Shown here: piece by piece, positions 37,720 to 46,837 of the stretch
Layout of the letters: each line of letters begins with the position of its first letter
How positions within the stretch are numbered: position 1 is the stretch's first letter
Assembly (NCBI GenBank): GCA_963739335.1
Contig: CAVUAC010000086.1
Span: forward strand, 1 to 64,000
DNA length: 64,000 nt
From: UBA9647 sp963739335
Lineage (GTDB): Bacteria; Bacteroidota; Ignavibacteria; UBA10030
Reading direction: 5' to 3'
Made by a program: the position numbers and the translations under genes
Notes under the pieces: model-generated
Told to the model about the DNA's origin: nothing
What the model saw: the letters and a program-made list of their open reading frames with translations, nothing else
Databases searched by the model: none

Positions 37720-38712
37720 TCATACTCCCGCGATCAACGCTTCGGCTATTTGAACCGCATTCGTGGCAGCACCCTTTCGAATGTTGTCGGAGACGATCCA
37801 GAGATTAACACCGCTGGGAAGCGTCTCGTCCATTCGAATGCGTCCGACGAACACGTCATCCTTGTCGTAAGCGTTGAGGGGCATTGGATAAATGTTTCTT
37901 GCCGGGTCATCTTGAACGATTACGCCAGGGGCATCTCTCAGGACGTCGCGAACATCTTGCACGCTGCACGGCTTCTCAAATTCTATGTTCACCGATTCGC
38001 TGTGCCCTCCCATCACCGGAACCCGCACTGTTGTGGCCGTTACGGGAATGTTCTCGCCCATGATTTTCTTCGTCTCCTGCTTCATCTTCACTTCTTCTTT
38101 TGTGTAGCCATCGTCGAAGAAGACATCGATGTGCGGCAAGCAGTTGAACGCAATGGGATGGGGGAATTTCTTCTCCCGCGGCGGACGCTGCGCGAGCTCA
38201 TCTTCCAGCTGGACGACTGCACGCTGGCCTGCACCTGTCACCGATTGGTAGGTTGATACCACCACGCGCTTGATCCTGAAACGGTCGTGCAGCGGCTTCA
38301 GTACGACCACCATTTGAATCGTCGAGCAATTCGGATTCGCGATGATGCCCTGATGCTTGAAGATCTGGTGACGATTCACTTCGGGGACAACGAGCGGCAC
38401 ACCATCATCCATCCGAAACGCGCTGCTGTTGTCAATCACCACCGTGCCGGCCTTCACGGCATGCGGCGCGAATTCCTTGCTCACACTCGCACCGGCAGAA
38501 AACAGCGCGATCTGAACGTCCTTGAAACGCTCCGGCTCAAGTTTCTGCACCGGGATCGATTTCCCATTGAAAAGGATCTCTTTGCCGACAGAGCGTTCCG
38601 ATGCCAACAGCACCAGCCGCTTCACCGGAAACTTCCGTTCCTCCAGGACTTCGATCATCTTTCGGCCAACAAGTCCCGTTGCTCCAACCACAGCGACATC
38701 AAACAGTTTCAT
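37720..38712 (-). CDS. asd: Aspartate-semialdehyde dehydrogenase
   Basis: NADPH-dependent reduction of aspartyl phosphate to aspartate semialdehyde, the branch point for lysine, diaminopimelate, methionine and threonine. About 330 residues from the ATG at 38710-38712, with GGAGAG upstream. Motifs: VAVVGATGLVGRKM at the NADP site, the active-site Cys in NPNCSTIQMVVVLKPL, the SVTGAGQ loop, and the substrate/base His in VPVMGGHSESVNIEF. It lies 23 bp after lysA and 18 bp before the copper-binding lipoprotein. Confidence 0.93.
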   Translation of the reverse strand: MKLFDVAVVGATGLVGRKMIEVLEERKFPVKRLVLLASERSVGKEILFNGKSIPVQKLEPERFKDVQIALFSAGASVSKEFAPHAVKAGTVVIDNSSAFRMDDGVPLVVPEVNRHQIFKHQGIIANPNCSTIQMVVVLKPLHDRFRIKRVVVSTYQSVTGAGQRAVVQLEDELAQRPPREKKFPHPIAFNCLPHIDVFFDDGYTKEEVKMKQETKKIMGENIPVTATTVRVPVMGGHSESVNIEFEKPCSVQDVRDVLRDAPGVIVQDDPARNIYPMPLNAYDKDDVFVGRIRMDETLPSGVNLWIVSDNIRKGAATNAVQIAEALIAGV

Positions 38713-38735
38713 CCTTGAGTTCTCTCCCCCTGCTA

Positions 38736-39998
38736 TCATAATCGGTCAATCGTTTCCCTCTCCCGTATCACCCGAACCCTGTCGCCGTTCACAAGAACCT
38801 CAGCGGTGCGCGGACGGCCGTTGTAGTTCGAGCTCAGCGAGAACCCATAGGCGCCCGTCGTCATGACCGCAACGAAATCATCGCGCTTCACTTTGTTCAG
38901 CAGGCGATCCCGGGCGAAGAAATCACCCGTTTCGCAGATGGGCCCCACGACGTCGACCTTCTCGTGGTCATACGTTTGCAGCTTCAGAGGAACAATCTGA
39001 TGATAGGCGTTGTAAAGGCTCGGCCTCAACAGGTCATTCATCCCTGCATCGACAACAACGAATTTCTTCGCACCGTTCTCCTTGGTATACAGGACTTTGG
39101 TTACAAGGACGCCTGCGTTCGCCACAAGAGAACGACCGGGCTCAAACCAGAGCGAGCATTCCGCCTCTTTCAACACCGGCAGTACTGCCTCGATGTATTG
39201 GCTCAGAGCAGGCACGCCGTTGGTGTCAGGTTCCTGCGGCAATCCCTCGCACCGAAGGGCATTGACATACCGAACGCCGAACCCTCCACCGAAATCAACA
39301 TGCTGAATGGCCATGCCCGCCTCACGCAGTGATTTCACAAGTCCGACAATGAATTTCGCGGCCTCGACAAACGGTTCAACTTTCGTCACCTGCGAGCCAA
39401 TGTGGGTGTGCATGCCGACGACGTCGAGATGCTGAAGGGATGCCGCAAACTGGAACATCTTGAGAGCTTCCTCTGCAGGAATCCCGAATTTATTTTGCTT
39501 CAGTCCTGTCGTGATATATGAATGGCTCTGCGCGTCGATGTCCGGATTGATCCTCAAGATGACACGCGCCTTTGTACCCAGACGAAGAGCGACAAGCGAA
39601 ATGACCTGGAGTTCTTGGGACGATTCAGCGTTGATCGAGAAGATGTTGCTCTTCAGCGCATATTCAATTTCATCATCCCGTTTGCCGACTCCTGCGAAGG
39701 TAATCGTTTCAGGCGAAAAACCTGCGTTTAACGCAAGCTGGAGCTCACCGGCCGAGACGACATCTGCCCCCGCCCCTTCCTGCTTCAAAAGTTTGAGAAT
39801 CGCCGGATTGGCGTTCGCTTTCAACGCATAGCAGACAAGATGGTTCGTGTCAGCAAGCGGTGCATTGATGGCGCGAAGATTCTGAATGATCTGATTACGA
39901 CTGTAGAGATACAGCGGCGTGCCAAACTCCTCCGCGATCTCCATCATCGGCACGTCTTCGCAATACAATTCATTCTCCTGGTAACGAAATCCTTCCAC
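38736..39998 (-). CDS. lysA: Diaminopimelate decarboxylase
   Basis: PLP-dependent decarboxylation of meso-diaminopimelate to lysine (about 420 residues). I choose the GTG at 39996-39998, which has AAGGAG five bases upstream and gives VEGFRYQENELYCEDV; the frame is open further left only into non-conserved sequence. The Schiff-base Lys is in YALKANANPAIL; the glycine-rich phosphate site is in DFGGGFGVRY; the second active-site part is CETGDFFARDR with Cys. It is second in an operon starting with DUF1611 and followed by asd. Confidence 0.93.
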   Translation of the reverse strand: MEGFRYQENELYCEDVPMMEIAEEFGTPLYLYSRNQIIQNLRAINAPLADTNHLVCYALKANANPAILKLLKQEGAGADVVSAGELQLALNAGFSPETITFAGVGKRDDEIEYALKSNIFSINAESSQELQVISLVALRLGTKARVILRINPDIDAQSHSYITTGLKQNKFGIPAEEALKMFQFAASLQHLDVVGMHTHIGSQVTKVEPFVEAAKFIVGLVKSLREAGMAIQHVDFGGGFGVRYVNALRCEGLPQEPDTNGVPALSQYIEAVLPVLKEAECSLWFEPGRSLVANAGVLVTKVLYTKENGAKKFVVVDAGMNDLLRPSLYNAYHQIVPLKLQTYDHEKVDVVGPICETGDFFARDRLLNKVKRDDFVAVMTTGAYGFSLSSNYNGRPRTAEVLVNGDRVRVIRERETIDRL

Positions 39999-40020
39999 AG
40001 TACTCCTTTCTACGGCCGGC

Positions 40021-41076
40021 TTAAGACCGGTTCTGTCTCGATGCAAAATAGTCGACGATCGCGTCCGTCAGGAGCTGCGGACCGAACCGAAACGCATCAA
40101 CTGTCGGCAGACCAGTTGTCTGACTGATCTGATCCGCGGCTTCACGAGATTGCTCACCAGACATCCCAACAGAGTTGAGACCGATAGCAATGACCTTCGT
40201 CTCGCGAAACAATCCTATGATAGACTCGTGCAAGTGAATCATACTTCTGAGATCCGGAAGCAGCAGTCCGTAGTCATCTTTGATGCGGGATGGCTGATGA
40301 CAGAGAATCATGGCGTCCGGCATCGTCCCGTGCATGAGCCCAAGGGTGACACTCGAATAGCCCATGTGCGTGAGGGCTCCCTGTCCTTCAACAAGAATGT
40401 ACTCATATCCTTCCGCTACGGATCGATCCACCTCGAGCTCAGTCGCTCCTGCAATGTAGTCCCCAACCAGCGAATCTACAGCGATCCCTCTTCCGCGAAT
40501 GAGCATTCCTGTCTGGCCCGTCGCTACAAAATCCGCTTTCAAGCCACGCCGGACGAGGTCTTTGTGGACCTCCAGCAGCGTCGTCATCTTTCCGATGTTG
40601 CAGTCGGTCCCGACTGTGAGCACGATCTTCGCCTTCCGCGTCCGCCACGTCCCCTTCGCGACCACCTCCGATTCAGGCGGGATCTTTCTAAAATCCGTCA
40701 AGGTAACATCCCGCTCTTGAGCAAGACGCACAAACTCCTGATCATCGGAAAGGATGGTGTGGAGTCCACTCAGGATATGGAGTCGCGCCTTGATCGACGC
40801 CTTGATAGTCTCACGCCATGCTTCTGGCAGACGTCCACCGGCTGGAGCAATTCCAATCAGCAAGTGTGTCGGTTTGAGGCGTAGACCCTCTTCAAGCGAT
40901 CGCACGACCGGAATCTCCCCACCATATCCCAGAACCTGCTGGGCCGTCAGACCGGCTTTTGTGCTGTCGATGACACCGACGACCTCGCCCGGGAGATAGG
41001 CAATCGCCGCGTTTGCAGTTTTGGATTTGAGCGGGCTGAATCGCCCCTCAGCCAATGCCAGGATTTTGCGCTGCAT
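40021..41076 (-). CDS. DUF1611 (DgcN-like) family protein
   Basis: A cytoplasmic 351-residue protein of the DUF1611 family. The C-terminal two thirds are P-loop NTPase-like (LTVGTDCNIGKMTTLLEV, EGQGALTHMGYSSVTLGL, CHQPSRIKDD). The N-terminal part resembles a Rossmann-like domain (EVVGVIDSTKAGLTAQQV, LLIGIAPAGGRLP). Some members (DgcN) are reported as D-glutamate N-acetyltransferases acting with an enolase-superfamily partner. Here the gene heads the lysA-asd operon, 22 bp before lysA. An enolase-superfamily dipeptide epimerase lies about 10 kb away, not adjacent. Role in D-amino acid handling is inference. Confidence 0.75.
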   Translation of the reverse strand: MQRKILALAEGRFSPLKSKTANAAIAYLPGEVVGVIDSTKAGLTAQQVLGYGGEIPVVRSLEEGLRLKPTHLLIGIAPAGGRLPEAWRETIKASIKARLHILSGLHTILSDDQEFVRLAQERDVTLTDFRKIPPESEVVAKGTWRTRKAKIVLTVGTDCNIGKMTTLLEVHKDLVRRGLKADFVATGQTGMLIRGRGIAVDSLVGDYIAGATELEVDRSVAEGYEYILVEGQGALTHMGYSSVTLGLMHGTMPDAMILCHQPSRIKDDYGLLLPDLRSMIHLHESIIGLFRETKVIAIGLNSVGMSGEQSREAADQISQTTGLPTVDAFRFGPQLLTDAIVDYFASRQNRS

Positions 41077-41341
41077 AGAGAGTCAACCCAACAAACAATG
41101 GCCTGCTGCCGGGAATTCTGTCTCCACACGAACATTTGGCCAACAGATGTCAGCACGATTGCGCTGGACGTCCGCTCCCTGGGGGTACTGGGCTTGTGTA
41201 CTTACCAAAAAATGACAAGAAACTCAAGCTGTTTCGTTTGGCACGACCTTTGTGGGGGAGTTTCTCCTTCTCACGCTCGCGCAACATCGCTTGCTGCCCC
41301 TGCAATACAAAGAAAACTTACTTCAGACAGGTGCGCTTTCT

Positions 41342-42286
41342 TTACGCGCGTGGATGGAATGTACGATGTACCTCTTTGAGGTACTCCCGGTCGATGTGTG
41401 TGTAGATTTGCGTCGTGGAAATATCGACGTGACCCAGCATCTCCTGGACTGCGCGGAGGTCCGCACCGCCTTCAAGGAGATGGGTTGCGAAGGAATGTCG
41501 AAATGTATGCGGGTGTACTTCCTTCTTGATCCCGGCTGCGCGTGCGTATTTCACCACCATATCACGTATCGCCGCACGAGAGAGCTTTCCCCCCCGGAAA
41601 TTGAGAAACAGAACATCTTGCGACCGTCCCCTCTTTGACAAAAGCAGGCGTACCTCCCGCTGGTATCGAGTCACCCAATCGATGGCCGACGTTCCGATGG
41701 GCACCAACCGCTCTTTTGACCCCTTCCCGAAGACAAGGATAAGGTCCGAATCAAACATGAGATCCGACTGCTTCAGATTGATGAGTTCTGACACGCGGAC
41801 GCCTGTGGCATACAGAACCTCCAGAATGGCCCGATCTCGAAGACCCAGCTGTTGACGGACGTCTGGCTGCTTGAGAATGGCATCAACTTCGGCAACCGAC
41901 AAGACAGCAGGCAGATTCTTTGATCGTTTCGGCGTGTCGATGTTTTCGGTCGGGTCATCATCGTGCAGCCCTTCACCGACAAGGAACCGGTGAAAACCAC
42001 GGACAGCGGAGAGAATCCTCGCCACACTTCGTGGTGCAAGACGTTTCTGCGATAGCTCTTTCAGGAAGTCGCTGATGTGCTCTTCCCGCACCTTGCGGCC
42101 CGAGTGTATCTTGCGCTCGGTAAGGAACGAGCGGTACTTCGTGAGATCAAATTGATAGGAATGAAAGGTATGCTGCGTGACGCCTTTTTCAAGGCGGAGG
42201 AAATCGAAATACTGCCGTATCTCACGGTCAAGAGCGACGGCCTTTTCATCGGCTAACGGTCGCACGATGGAGCGCGATTTCTTCAT
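41342..42286 (-). CDS. xerD: Tyrosine recombinase XerD
   Basis: A 314-residue site-specific recombinase of the XerC/XerD type, which resolves chromosome dimers at dif with its partner. It has a SAM-like N-terminal core-binding domain (about 20-110) and the catalytic domain with Arg in ATGVRVSELINL, Lys in GKGSKERLVPIG, His-x-x-Arg in HPHTFRHSFATHLLEGGADL, His in LGHVDISTTQIYTH and the nucleophile Tyr in the same segment. Length and C-terminus (YLKEVHRTFHPRA) fit the housekeeping enzyme, not a phage integrase. It is the last gene of a run from rodZ. No dif-like site was recognised. Confidence 0.88.
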   Translation of the reverse strand: MKKSRSIVRPLADEKAVALDREIRQYFDFLRLEKGVTQHTFHSYQFDLTKYRSFLTERKIHSGRKVREEHISDFLKELSQKRLAPRSVARILSAVRGFHRFLVGEGLHDDDPTENIDTPKRSKNLPAVLSVAEVDAILKQPDVRQQLGLRDRAILEVLYATGVRVSELINLKQSDLMFDSDLILVFGKGSKERLVPIGTSAIDWVTRYQREVRLLLSKRGRSQDVLFLNFRGGKLSRAAIRDMVVKYARAAGIKKEVHPHTFRHSFATHLLEGGADLRAVQEMLGHVDISTTQIYTHIDREYLKEVHRTFHPRA

Positions 42287-42322
42287 GGTGTCGATGCGAT
42301 TTCCCTGAACCGGGTTGTTGTG

Positions 42323-43777
42323 CTATGCACGTGAACGCTTGCTCAGCAGACTGAGAACATTCCCCACAATGAGTGTGGCACAGACGCCGACGAGCGTATA
42401 CCATGTCCACGCCACCTTGTTGAGCGCAATGACCGTGATCATAATAAAAATCCCCGCGACAAAGCCTGCCAGCGCGTCCTCCTGCGTCGGTTTCTTAAAA
42501 AGAACGCCAAGCAAGAACGTCCCGAGGAGGCCACCATACGTAAACGAGGCGATGCTGAGGGCCAGCTCGATCACCGTTTGGGTGGTATGCATAAAGAACA
42601 GGGCCGACCCAACGAGGAGCGCCGTCCATCCAACAGTAACAATTCGGGAAAGCCTGAGCTCCTTTTCGGGGCTCATGTTTCTTCCAAAATACGGTCTGTA
42701 AAGATCCATGACAGTCGACGAGGCCATCGACGTCATTGATCCTGCCAGCGTCGAGAGGGCAACGGCCGTCAATCCTGCAATCACGAATCCTGCGACGCCG
42801 GAGGGCAACCCCTGGGTAATAAAGCGAGGGAAGATCTCATCAGGGCGCAGCAGGCCCATCTGGTCAAGCGTTGCGCCGTTGTAATGCCCATAGAGTAGAA
42901 TACCCACCGTAAGGAAGAGGGCGAACTGGAAAATGATAATGACCCCGCTGCCGATCAGCGCTTTGCGGCTTGCGGCCAGCGACTTTGTCGTCAGAAGTCG
43001 TTGGACGATCAGTTGGTCTGTTCCGTGGGATGCCATTGACAGGAACGCACCCCCCAGCAATCCTCCAAGGAGCGTGTAAGGCGTGCCCCAGAACTTCGAA
43101 CCGAACCCGAGGTTGATGATCTGGAACTTGCCGGCCTCCATTGCCTTTTGTGTAATTCCCGCCCATCCACCATCAGCGGCGGAAACCAATAGAATTGCCG
43201 AGAGAATTGCCCCGCCGAGATAGATCACCATCTGCAGTGCATCCACCCACAGCACGCCCCGAACGCCGCCAATCGTGGTGTAGAGCAATGCAACGGCCGC
43301 AATAATCAGAATGGCTGTGGGGTAGTCGATATTCAGTATGAACTTCAGCGGGATTGCAGCCGCGAAGAGCCGAACGCCCTCGGCAGCAAGACGGGTGAAC
43401 AGGAATACGAGCGAGGCAAAGGTGCGTGTCTTGGTGCCGAACCGTGTCTCCAGGAATGCATAGGCGGTCGACAGCTCCCCTTTGTAATACGCGGGCAAGA
43501 AAATAAAGCTGATGATGATGCGGCCAAGGAGATATCCGAAGGTGACCTGTAGGAAATTCAGATTGGCAAAATACGCGATTCCCGGGATACTGATGAACGT
43601 CAGCGTGCTCGTTTCAGCAGCGACGATCGAGAAACAAACGACCCACCAGGGAATTCCGTCACTGCCCAGAAAATAGTCGCGGCTTGATGTCTGTTTGCCC
43701 CCTCGAACAATCCCCAGGACAGCGACACCGACAAGATAGACGGCCAGAATAACATAGTCGATTGTGCCGAATCCCAA
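42323..43777 (-). CDS. Sodium:solute symporter (SSS family)
   Basis: An inner-membrane Na+-coupled transporter (484 residues, about 13 helices) of the SSS family. FGTIDYVILAVYLVGV opens helix 1; SSRDYFLGSDGIPWWVVCFS is the typical loop; SQ/GTDQLIVQRLLTTKSLAASR is the family signature. The start is a TTG (43775-43777) with AAGGAG seven bases upstream and no better ATG nearby. Substrate (sugar, nucleoside, sialic acid or amino acid) cannot be told from sequence. Confidence 0.85.
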   Translation of the reverse strand: MGFGTIDYVILAVYLVGVAVLGIVRGGKQTSSRDYFLGSDGIPWWVVCFSIVAAETSTLTFISIPGIAYFANLNFLQVTFGYLLGRIIISFIFLPAYYKGELSTAYAFLETRFGTKTRTFASLVFLFTRLAAEGVRLFAAAIPLKFILNIDYPTAILIIAAVALLYTTIGGVRGVLWVDALQMVIYLGGAILSAILLVSAADGGWAGITQKAMEAGKFQIINLGFGSKFWGTPYTLLGGLLGGAFLSMASHGTDQLIVQRLLTTKSLAASRKALIGSGVIIIFQFALFLTVGILLYGHYNGATLDQMGLLRPDEIFPRFITQGLPSGVAGFVIAGLTAVALSTLAGSMTSMASSTVMDLYRPYFGRNMSPEKELRLSRIVTVGWTALLVGSALFFMHTTQTVIELALSIASFTYGGLLGTFLLGVLFKKPTQEDALAGFVAGIFIMITVIALNKVAWTWYTLVGVCATLIVGNVLSLLSKRSRA

Positions 43778-43857
43778 GGGACACTCCTTGTGGACGGGAA
43801 CAGAGTGGACGAGCTACACAGAGCTGCCGTCGTGGCAAGCAGCGCGGCGTAGCGTCT

Positions 43858-44190
43858 TCATGACTTCAGCGCCTTTGCTACGGTATCGTGAATACGGAAG
43901 GCTCGGTCGAGGCGGGAAATACGAATAAGCGCGAGAACTTTCTTTTGTAGCCCAGCGAGCTTCACAACACCTCCGTTTTCTCTCATCTTCCGGTCCGCGA
44001 TGAGAAGTGCGCTGAGCCCGCTGCTGTCGCAAAACTCTACTTCGCTCAGATCGATGACAAGGTGTTTCGTCTGGCGGTTGCACAACACGAGGAATTCACC
44101 TTTCAGCTCAGGCGACACGGTCGCGTCAAGCTTCCGCTCCTTGATCTTGAGAATCGTCGCATCACCATTCTTCTTCAGTTCAAATTGCAT
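43858..44190 (-). CDS. STAS-domain anti-sigma-factor antagonist
   Basis: A 110-residue single-domain cytoplasmic protein of the SpoIIAA/RsbV type. The phospho-acceptor Ser is in VEFCDSSGLSALLIADR; VIDLSEV precedes it. Such proteins bind a kinase/anti-sigma factor depending on phosphorylation. No kinase or SpoIIE-type phosphatase gene is adjacent. It sits between the hypothetical gene at 44.2 kb and the transporter. Confidence 0.85.
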   Translation of the reverse strand: MQFELKKNGDATILKIKERKLDATVSPELKGEFLVLCNRQTKHLVIDLSEVEFCDSSGLSALLIADRKMRENGGVVKLAGLQKKVLALIRISRLDRAFRIHDTVAKALKS

Positions 44191-44232
44191 GGCATCCTCC
44201 TCTTGCCCATGTGTGCCATCGGATCGATCACC

Positions 44233-44772
44233 TCAAAACATTTCGACGCACTTCAACAGCTGTGTCAAAGCCTGAGTGGGGTTGTTAGACGGTCCTGTCT
44301 GAATCTGAAAATTGTAGAAACTATCGGCGTACGGCTTCACGAATCCAATGCGCAGCGGCGCTTGCGTGGCGCGACACAGAAAGGAGCTTGGCAACGCGAA
44401 GTGAACATTCAGGTCCAACGCCACATCGAATGTACTCTTTTTCACCTTTCGAAGCAAATCGTTCCGAGGAAGATACCACGTGTTGATTTCATCTGCGCCG
44501 AACGTGACAAGTGCGAAGTTCCGATGATCCGGAAGGTGCGGAACAATTTCCTTCCTTGCGACCAGGACCACCTTGTCAGTGTGGAAACGTTGCGCAAGAA
44601 ACCTCAGAACACCTTCTACCGCCGAAGCTTCGCCGGAAACCTCCGGCAGGAAGACGACAGGATGTCGCGCCTGGCTGAATGCCTCGGTGAAACGAACCAT
44701 GGGATCCTTTGCAGCCTGAAAATGAAACCGCGCGTACGACGTCCCAACACGTAATCGCAAGTTCTCGAACAT
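44233..44772 (-). CDS. Conserved hypothetical protein, glycosyltransferase-9/DUF6913-like
   Basis: A 179-residue cytoplasmic protein without a clear family. The pattern of an alternating alpha/beta fold with PVVFLPEVSGEASAVEGVL, TFDVALDLNVHFALPSSFLC and APLRIGFVKPYADSFYNFQI resembles one Rossmann-like half of ADP-heptose-type glycosyltransferases, and also small DUF6913-like proteins of Bacteroidota. It is too short for a complete GT9 enzyme and lacks the second half. It lies 31 bp after ligA in the same direction, so it is probably expressed with it. Confidence 0.5.
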   Translation of the reverse strand: MFENLRLRVGTSYARFHFQAAKDPMVRFTEAFSQARHPVVFLPEVSGEASAVEGVLRFLAQRFHTDKVVLVARKEIVPHLPDHRNFALVTFGADEINTWYLPRNDLLRKVKKSTFDVALDLNVHFALPSSFLCRATQAPLRIGFVKPYADSFYNFQIQTGPSNNPTQALTQLLKCVEMF

Positions 44773-44803
44773 AGGTCGGCTGTCCTATCCGGTCTTGTTT
44801 TCT

Positions 44804-46822
44804 CTACGTTGCATTGACAAGCTTCAAGAATTCATCTTCATCGAGGGTTTGGACACCGAGCTTTTTTGCCTTGTCCAGTTTCGAGCCTGCCTCGGCGCCG
44901 ACAACCACGAAATCCGTCCTGGCGCTGACGCTCGAAGCAACGTGCCCGCCCAATTCCTCAATTTTCTGTTTCGCCTGGTCGCGCGTCATCGTTGAGAGCA
45001 TTCCAGTGAGCACAAGCGTCTTGCCCGTCACTGGTGATTGTTTGACGACACGGCGCCGCTGCTCCTCGAACTGCAGCCCGGCTTTCTTCAATCGCTCGAT
45101 AATCTTGAGGTTATGTTTGTCCTCGATGAAACGGCGGAGGCTTTCGGCGATTCGCGGACCCACTCCCTGGATACCCTGCAGCTCCTCGAACGACGCGCTC
45201 ATCACGGCTTCCATCGAACGAAGTTCATTGACGATCAGTTGCGCAACGCTGCTGCCCACATGGCGTATTCCCAGGGCGAAGAGCACTCTGGCAAAAGGCC
45301 GTCCTCTGCTGGCCTCGATTGCCGAGAGAAGATTCTCGACGCTCTTCTCTCCCCAACGCTCGAGATTCGCTAACGCGGCCCGCTTTCGGTGGAGCTCATA
45401 GAGGTCGGCGTAGTTGTGAACAAACCCCAAGCTGACAAGTTGATCGACGACAGCCTCGCCCAACCCCTCGATGTCCATCGCCCCACGGTGCGAAAAGTGT
45501 TCGATCCTGGCCCTGACTTGCGCCGGGCATTCGCTGTTTTCGCAATAGTAGTTGGCCTCTCCCTCGGGGCGAGAGATCCGTGAACCACATTCCGGACATT
45601 TCCCCGGCATAGCGAACGGCTTCGTTCCCGGGCGGCGTTTCTCCAACACCACGGAGCTCACTTTCGGTATGACATCGCCCCCCTTCTCCACAACCACCGT
45701 GTCGCCCGGCCGTATGTCAAGTTCCTTGATGTAGTCCTCATTGTGCAGCGTTGCCCGGGAGACAGTTGAGCCTCCGACGAACACGGGCTCGAGGTCTGCC
45801 ACAGGCGTGATCGTCCCGATCCGGCCAACCTGGAGCTTGATCTCCTTCAGGATGGTCCTTTCCTGCCGGGCTGCGAACTTGAAGGCGATCGCCCAGCGCG
45901 GGCTCTTAGCAATCGTCCCAAGCCGTTCCTGCTGCGGCAACGAATCAACCTTCACGACGACCCCGTCAATATCGTAGGGAAGACTGTCCCGTCGCCGCTC
46001 CCATTCCTTCCAGTATTCAATGACCCCGTTCATATTCTTGCACACGCGGGTGTGTTCGCTGACCGGGAATCCAACCTCCCGGAGTATTTTCAGGTTTTCT
46101 CGGTGGCTGGTCAACGAAACGGCTTCTGATCGAAGATAGTAGGCAACGAAATTCAGAGGACGGCCGGCGACGATTTTCGGATCCTGCAATTTGAGGGTTC
46201 CTGCAGCGGAATTGCGCGGATTGATAAACGTCTTCTCTCCGGCAAGTTCCCTCTCCTCGTTCATTCTGCGGAAATCCGCCCGTTTCATATAGACTTCGCC
46301 TCGGACTTCAAACTCGTCCATCCCCTTCTTCTTTCCCATCAGTCGCAACGGAATCGACCGGATGGTTTTCAAATTCTGTGTGATCTCGTCCCCTTGTGTG
46401 CCGTCGCCCCGTGTCGCCCCCCGAACAAACACGCCATCGCGGAACAACAGGCTCACCGCAACGCCATCGAATTTGAGCTCACACACATAGCGGAATGGCT
46501 GTTCACCGAGCACGGAACGAACGCGCCGGTCGAAGTCCCTCACTTCCTCCTCGTTATAGGTGTTTGAGAGGCTCAGCATCGGGGTGGCGTGTGTGACGGT
46601 CGGGAACTCCTTCGTCGGTTTGCCCCCGACACGCTGACTCGGTGAATCCGGAGTGATGAGCTCGGGATGAGTTTTCTCCAGATCCAGCAGCTCCTGCATC
46701 AACTGGTCATACTGCTGGTCAGAAATTGTCGGTTGCGCCAGTACGTGGTACCGGTAGTCATGCTCCCGCAACTGAGAACGGAGATCTTCCAGACGCTTGA
46801 GTATGCCTGCACTCACGGCCAT
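44804..46822 (-). CDS. ligA: NAD-dependent DNA ligase LigA
   Basis: The essential replicative ligase (672 residues) that seals nicks using NAD+. Domain Ia at the N-terminus binds NMN (HDYRYHVLAQPTISDQQYD). The adenylation site is Lys in CELKFDGVAVS, and an RxxG-like motif follows in FVRGATRGDGTQGDE. An OB fold comes next (LQVGRIGTITPVADLEPV), then a four-Cys zinc finger (CPECGSRI...CENSECPAQV), helix-hairpin-helix repeats and a C-terminal BRCT (LVLTGMLSTMTRDQAKQKI). Start ATG at 46820-46822, 15 bp after the rodZ-like gene. Confidence 0.95.
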   Translation of the reverse strand: MAVSAGILKRLEDLRSQLREHDYRYHVLAQPTISDQQYDQLMQELLDLEKTHPELITPDSPSQRVGGKPTKEFPTVTHATPMLSLSNTYNEEEVRDFDRRVRSVLGEQPFRYVCELKFDGVAVSLLFRDGVFVRGATRGDGTQGDEITQNLKTIRSIPLRLMGKKKGMDEFEVRGEVYMKRADFRRMNEERELAGEKTFINPRNSAAGTLKLQDPKIVAGRPLNFVAYYLRSEAVSLTSHRENLKILREVGFPVSEHTRVCKNMNGVIEYWKEWERRRDSLPYDIDGVVVKVDSLPQQERLGTIAKSPRWAIAFKFAARQERTILKEIKLQVGRIGTITPVADLEPVFVGGSTVSRATLHNEDYIKELDIRPGDTVVVEKGGDVIPKVSSVVLEKRRPGTKPFAMPGKCPECGSRISRPEGEANYYCENSECPAQVRARIEHFSHRGAMDIEGLGEAVVDQLVSLGFVHNYADLYELHRKRAALANLERWGEKSVENLLSAIEASRGRPFARVLFALGIRHVGSSVAQLIVNELRSMEAVMSASFEELQGIQGVGPRIAESLRRFIEDKHNLKIIERLKKAGLQFEEQRRRVVKQSPVTGKTLVLTGMLSTMTRDQAKQKIEELGGHVASSVSARTDFVVVGAEAGSKLDKAKKLGVQTLDEDEFLKLVNAT

Positions 46823-46837
46823 ATGCTCACGGCAGCC

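Noticed and set aside
41239..41254. Sigma-54-like promoter, TTGGCACG-N4-TTGT, on the plus strand
   Set aside because: It points into the antisense strand of xerD with no plus-strand gene downstream, and the -12 element deviates from TTGC. Most likely chance.
41342..42286. Phage or integron integrase
   Set aside because: Length, catalytic-segment spelling and operon context fit housekeeping XerD; no attachment site or cargo is beside it.
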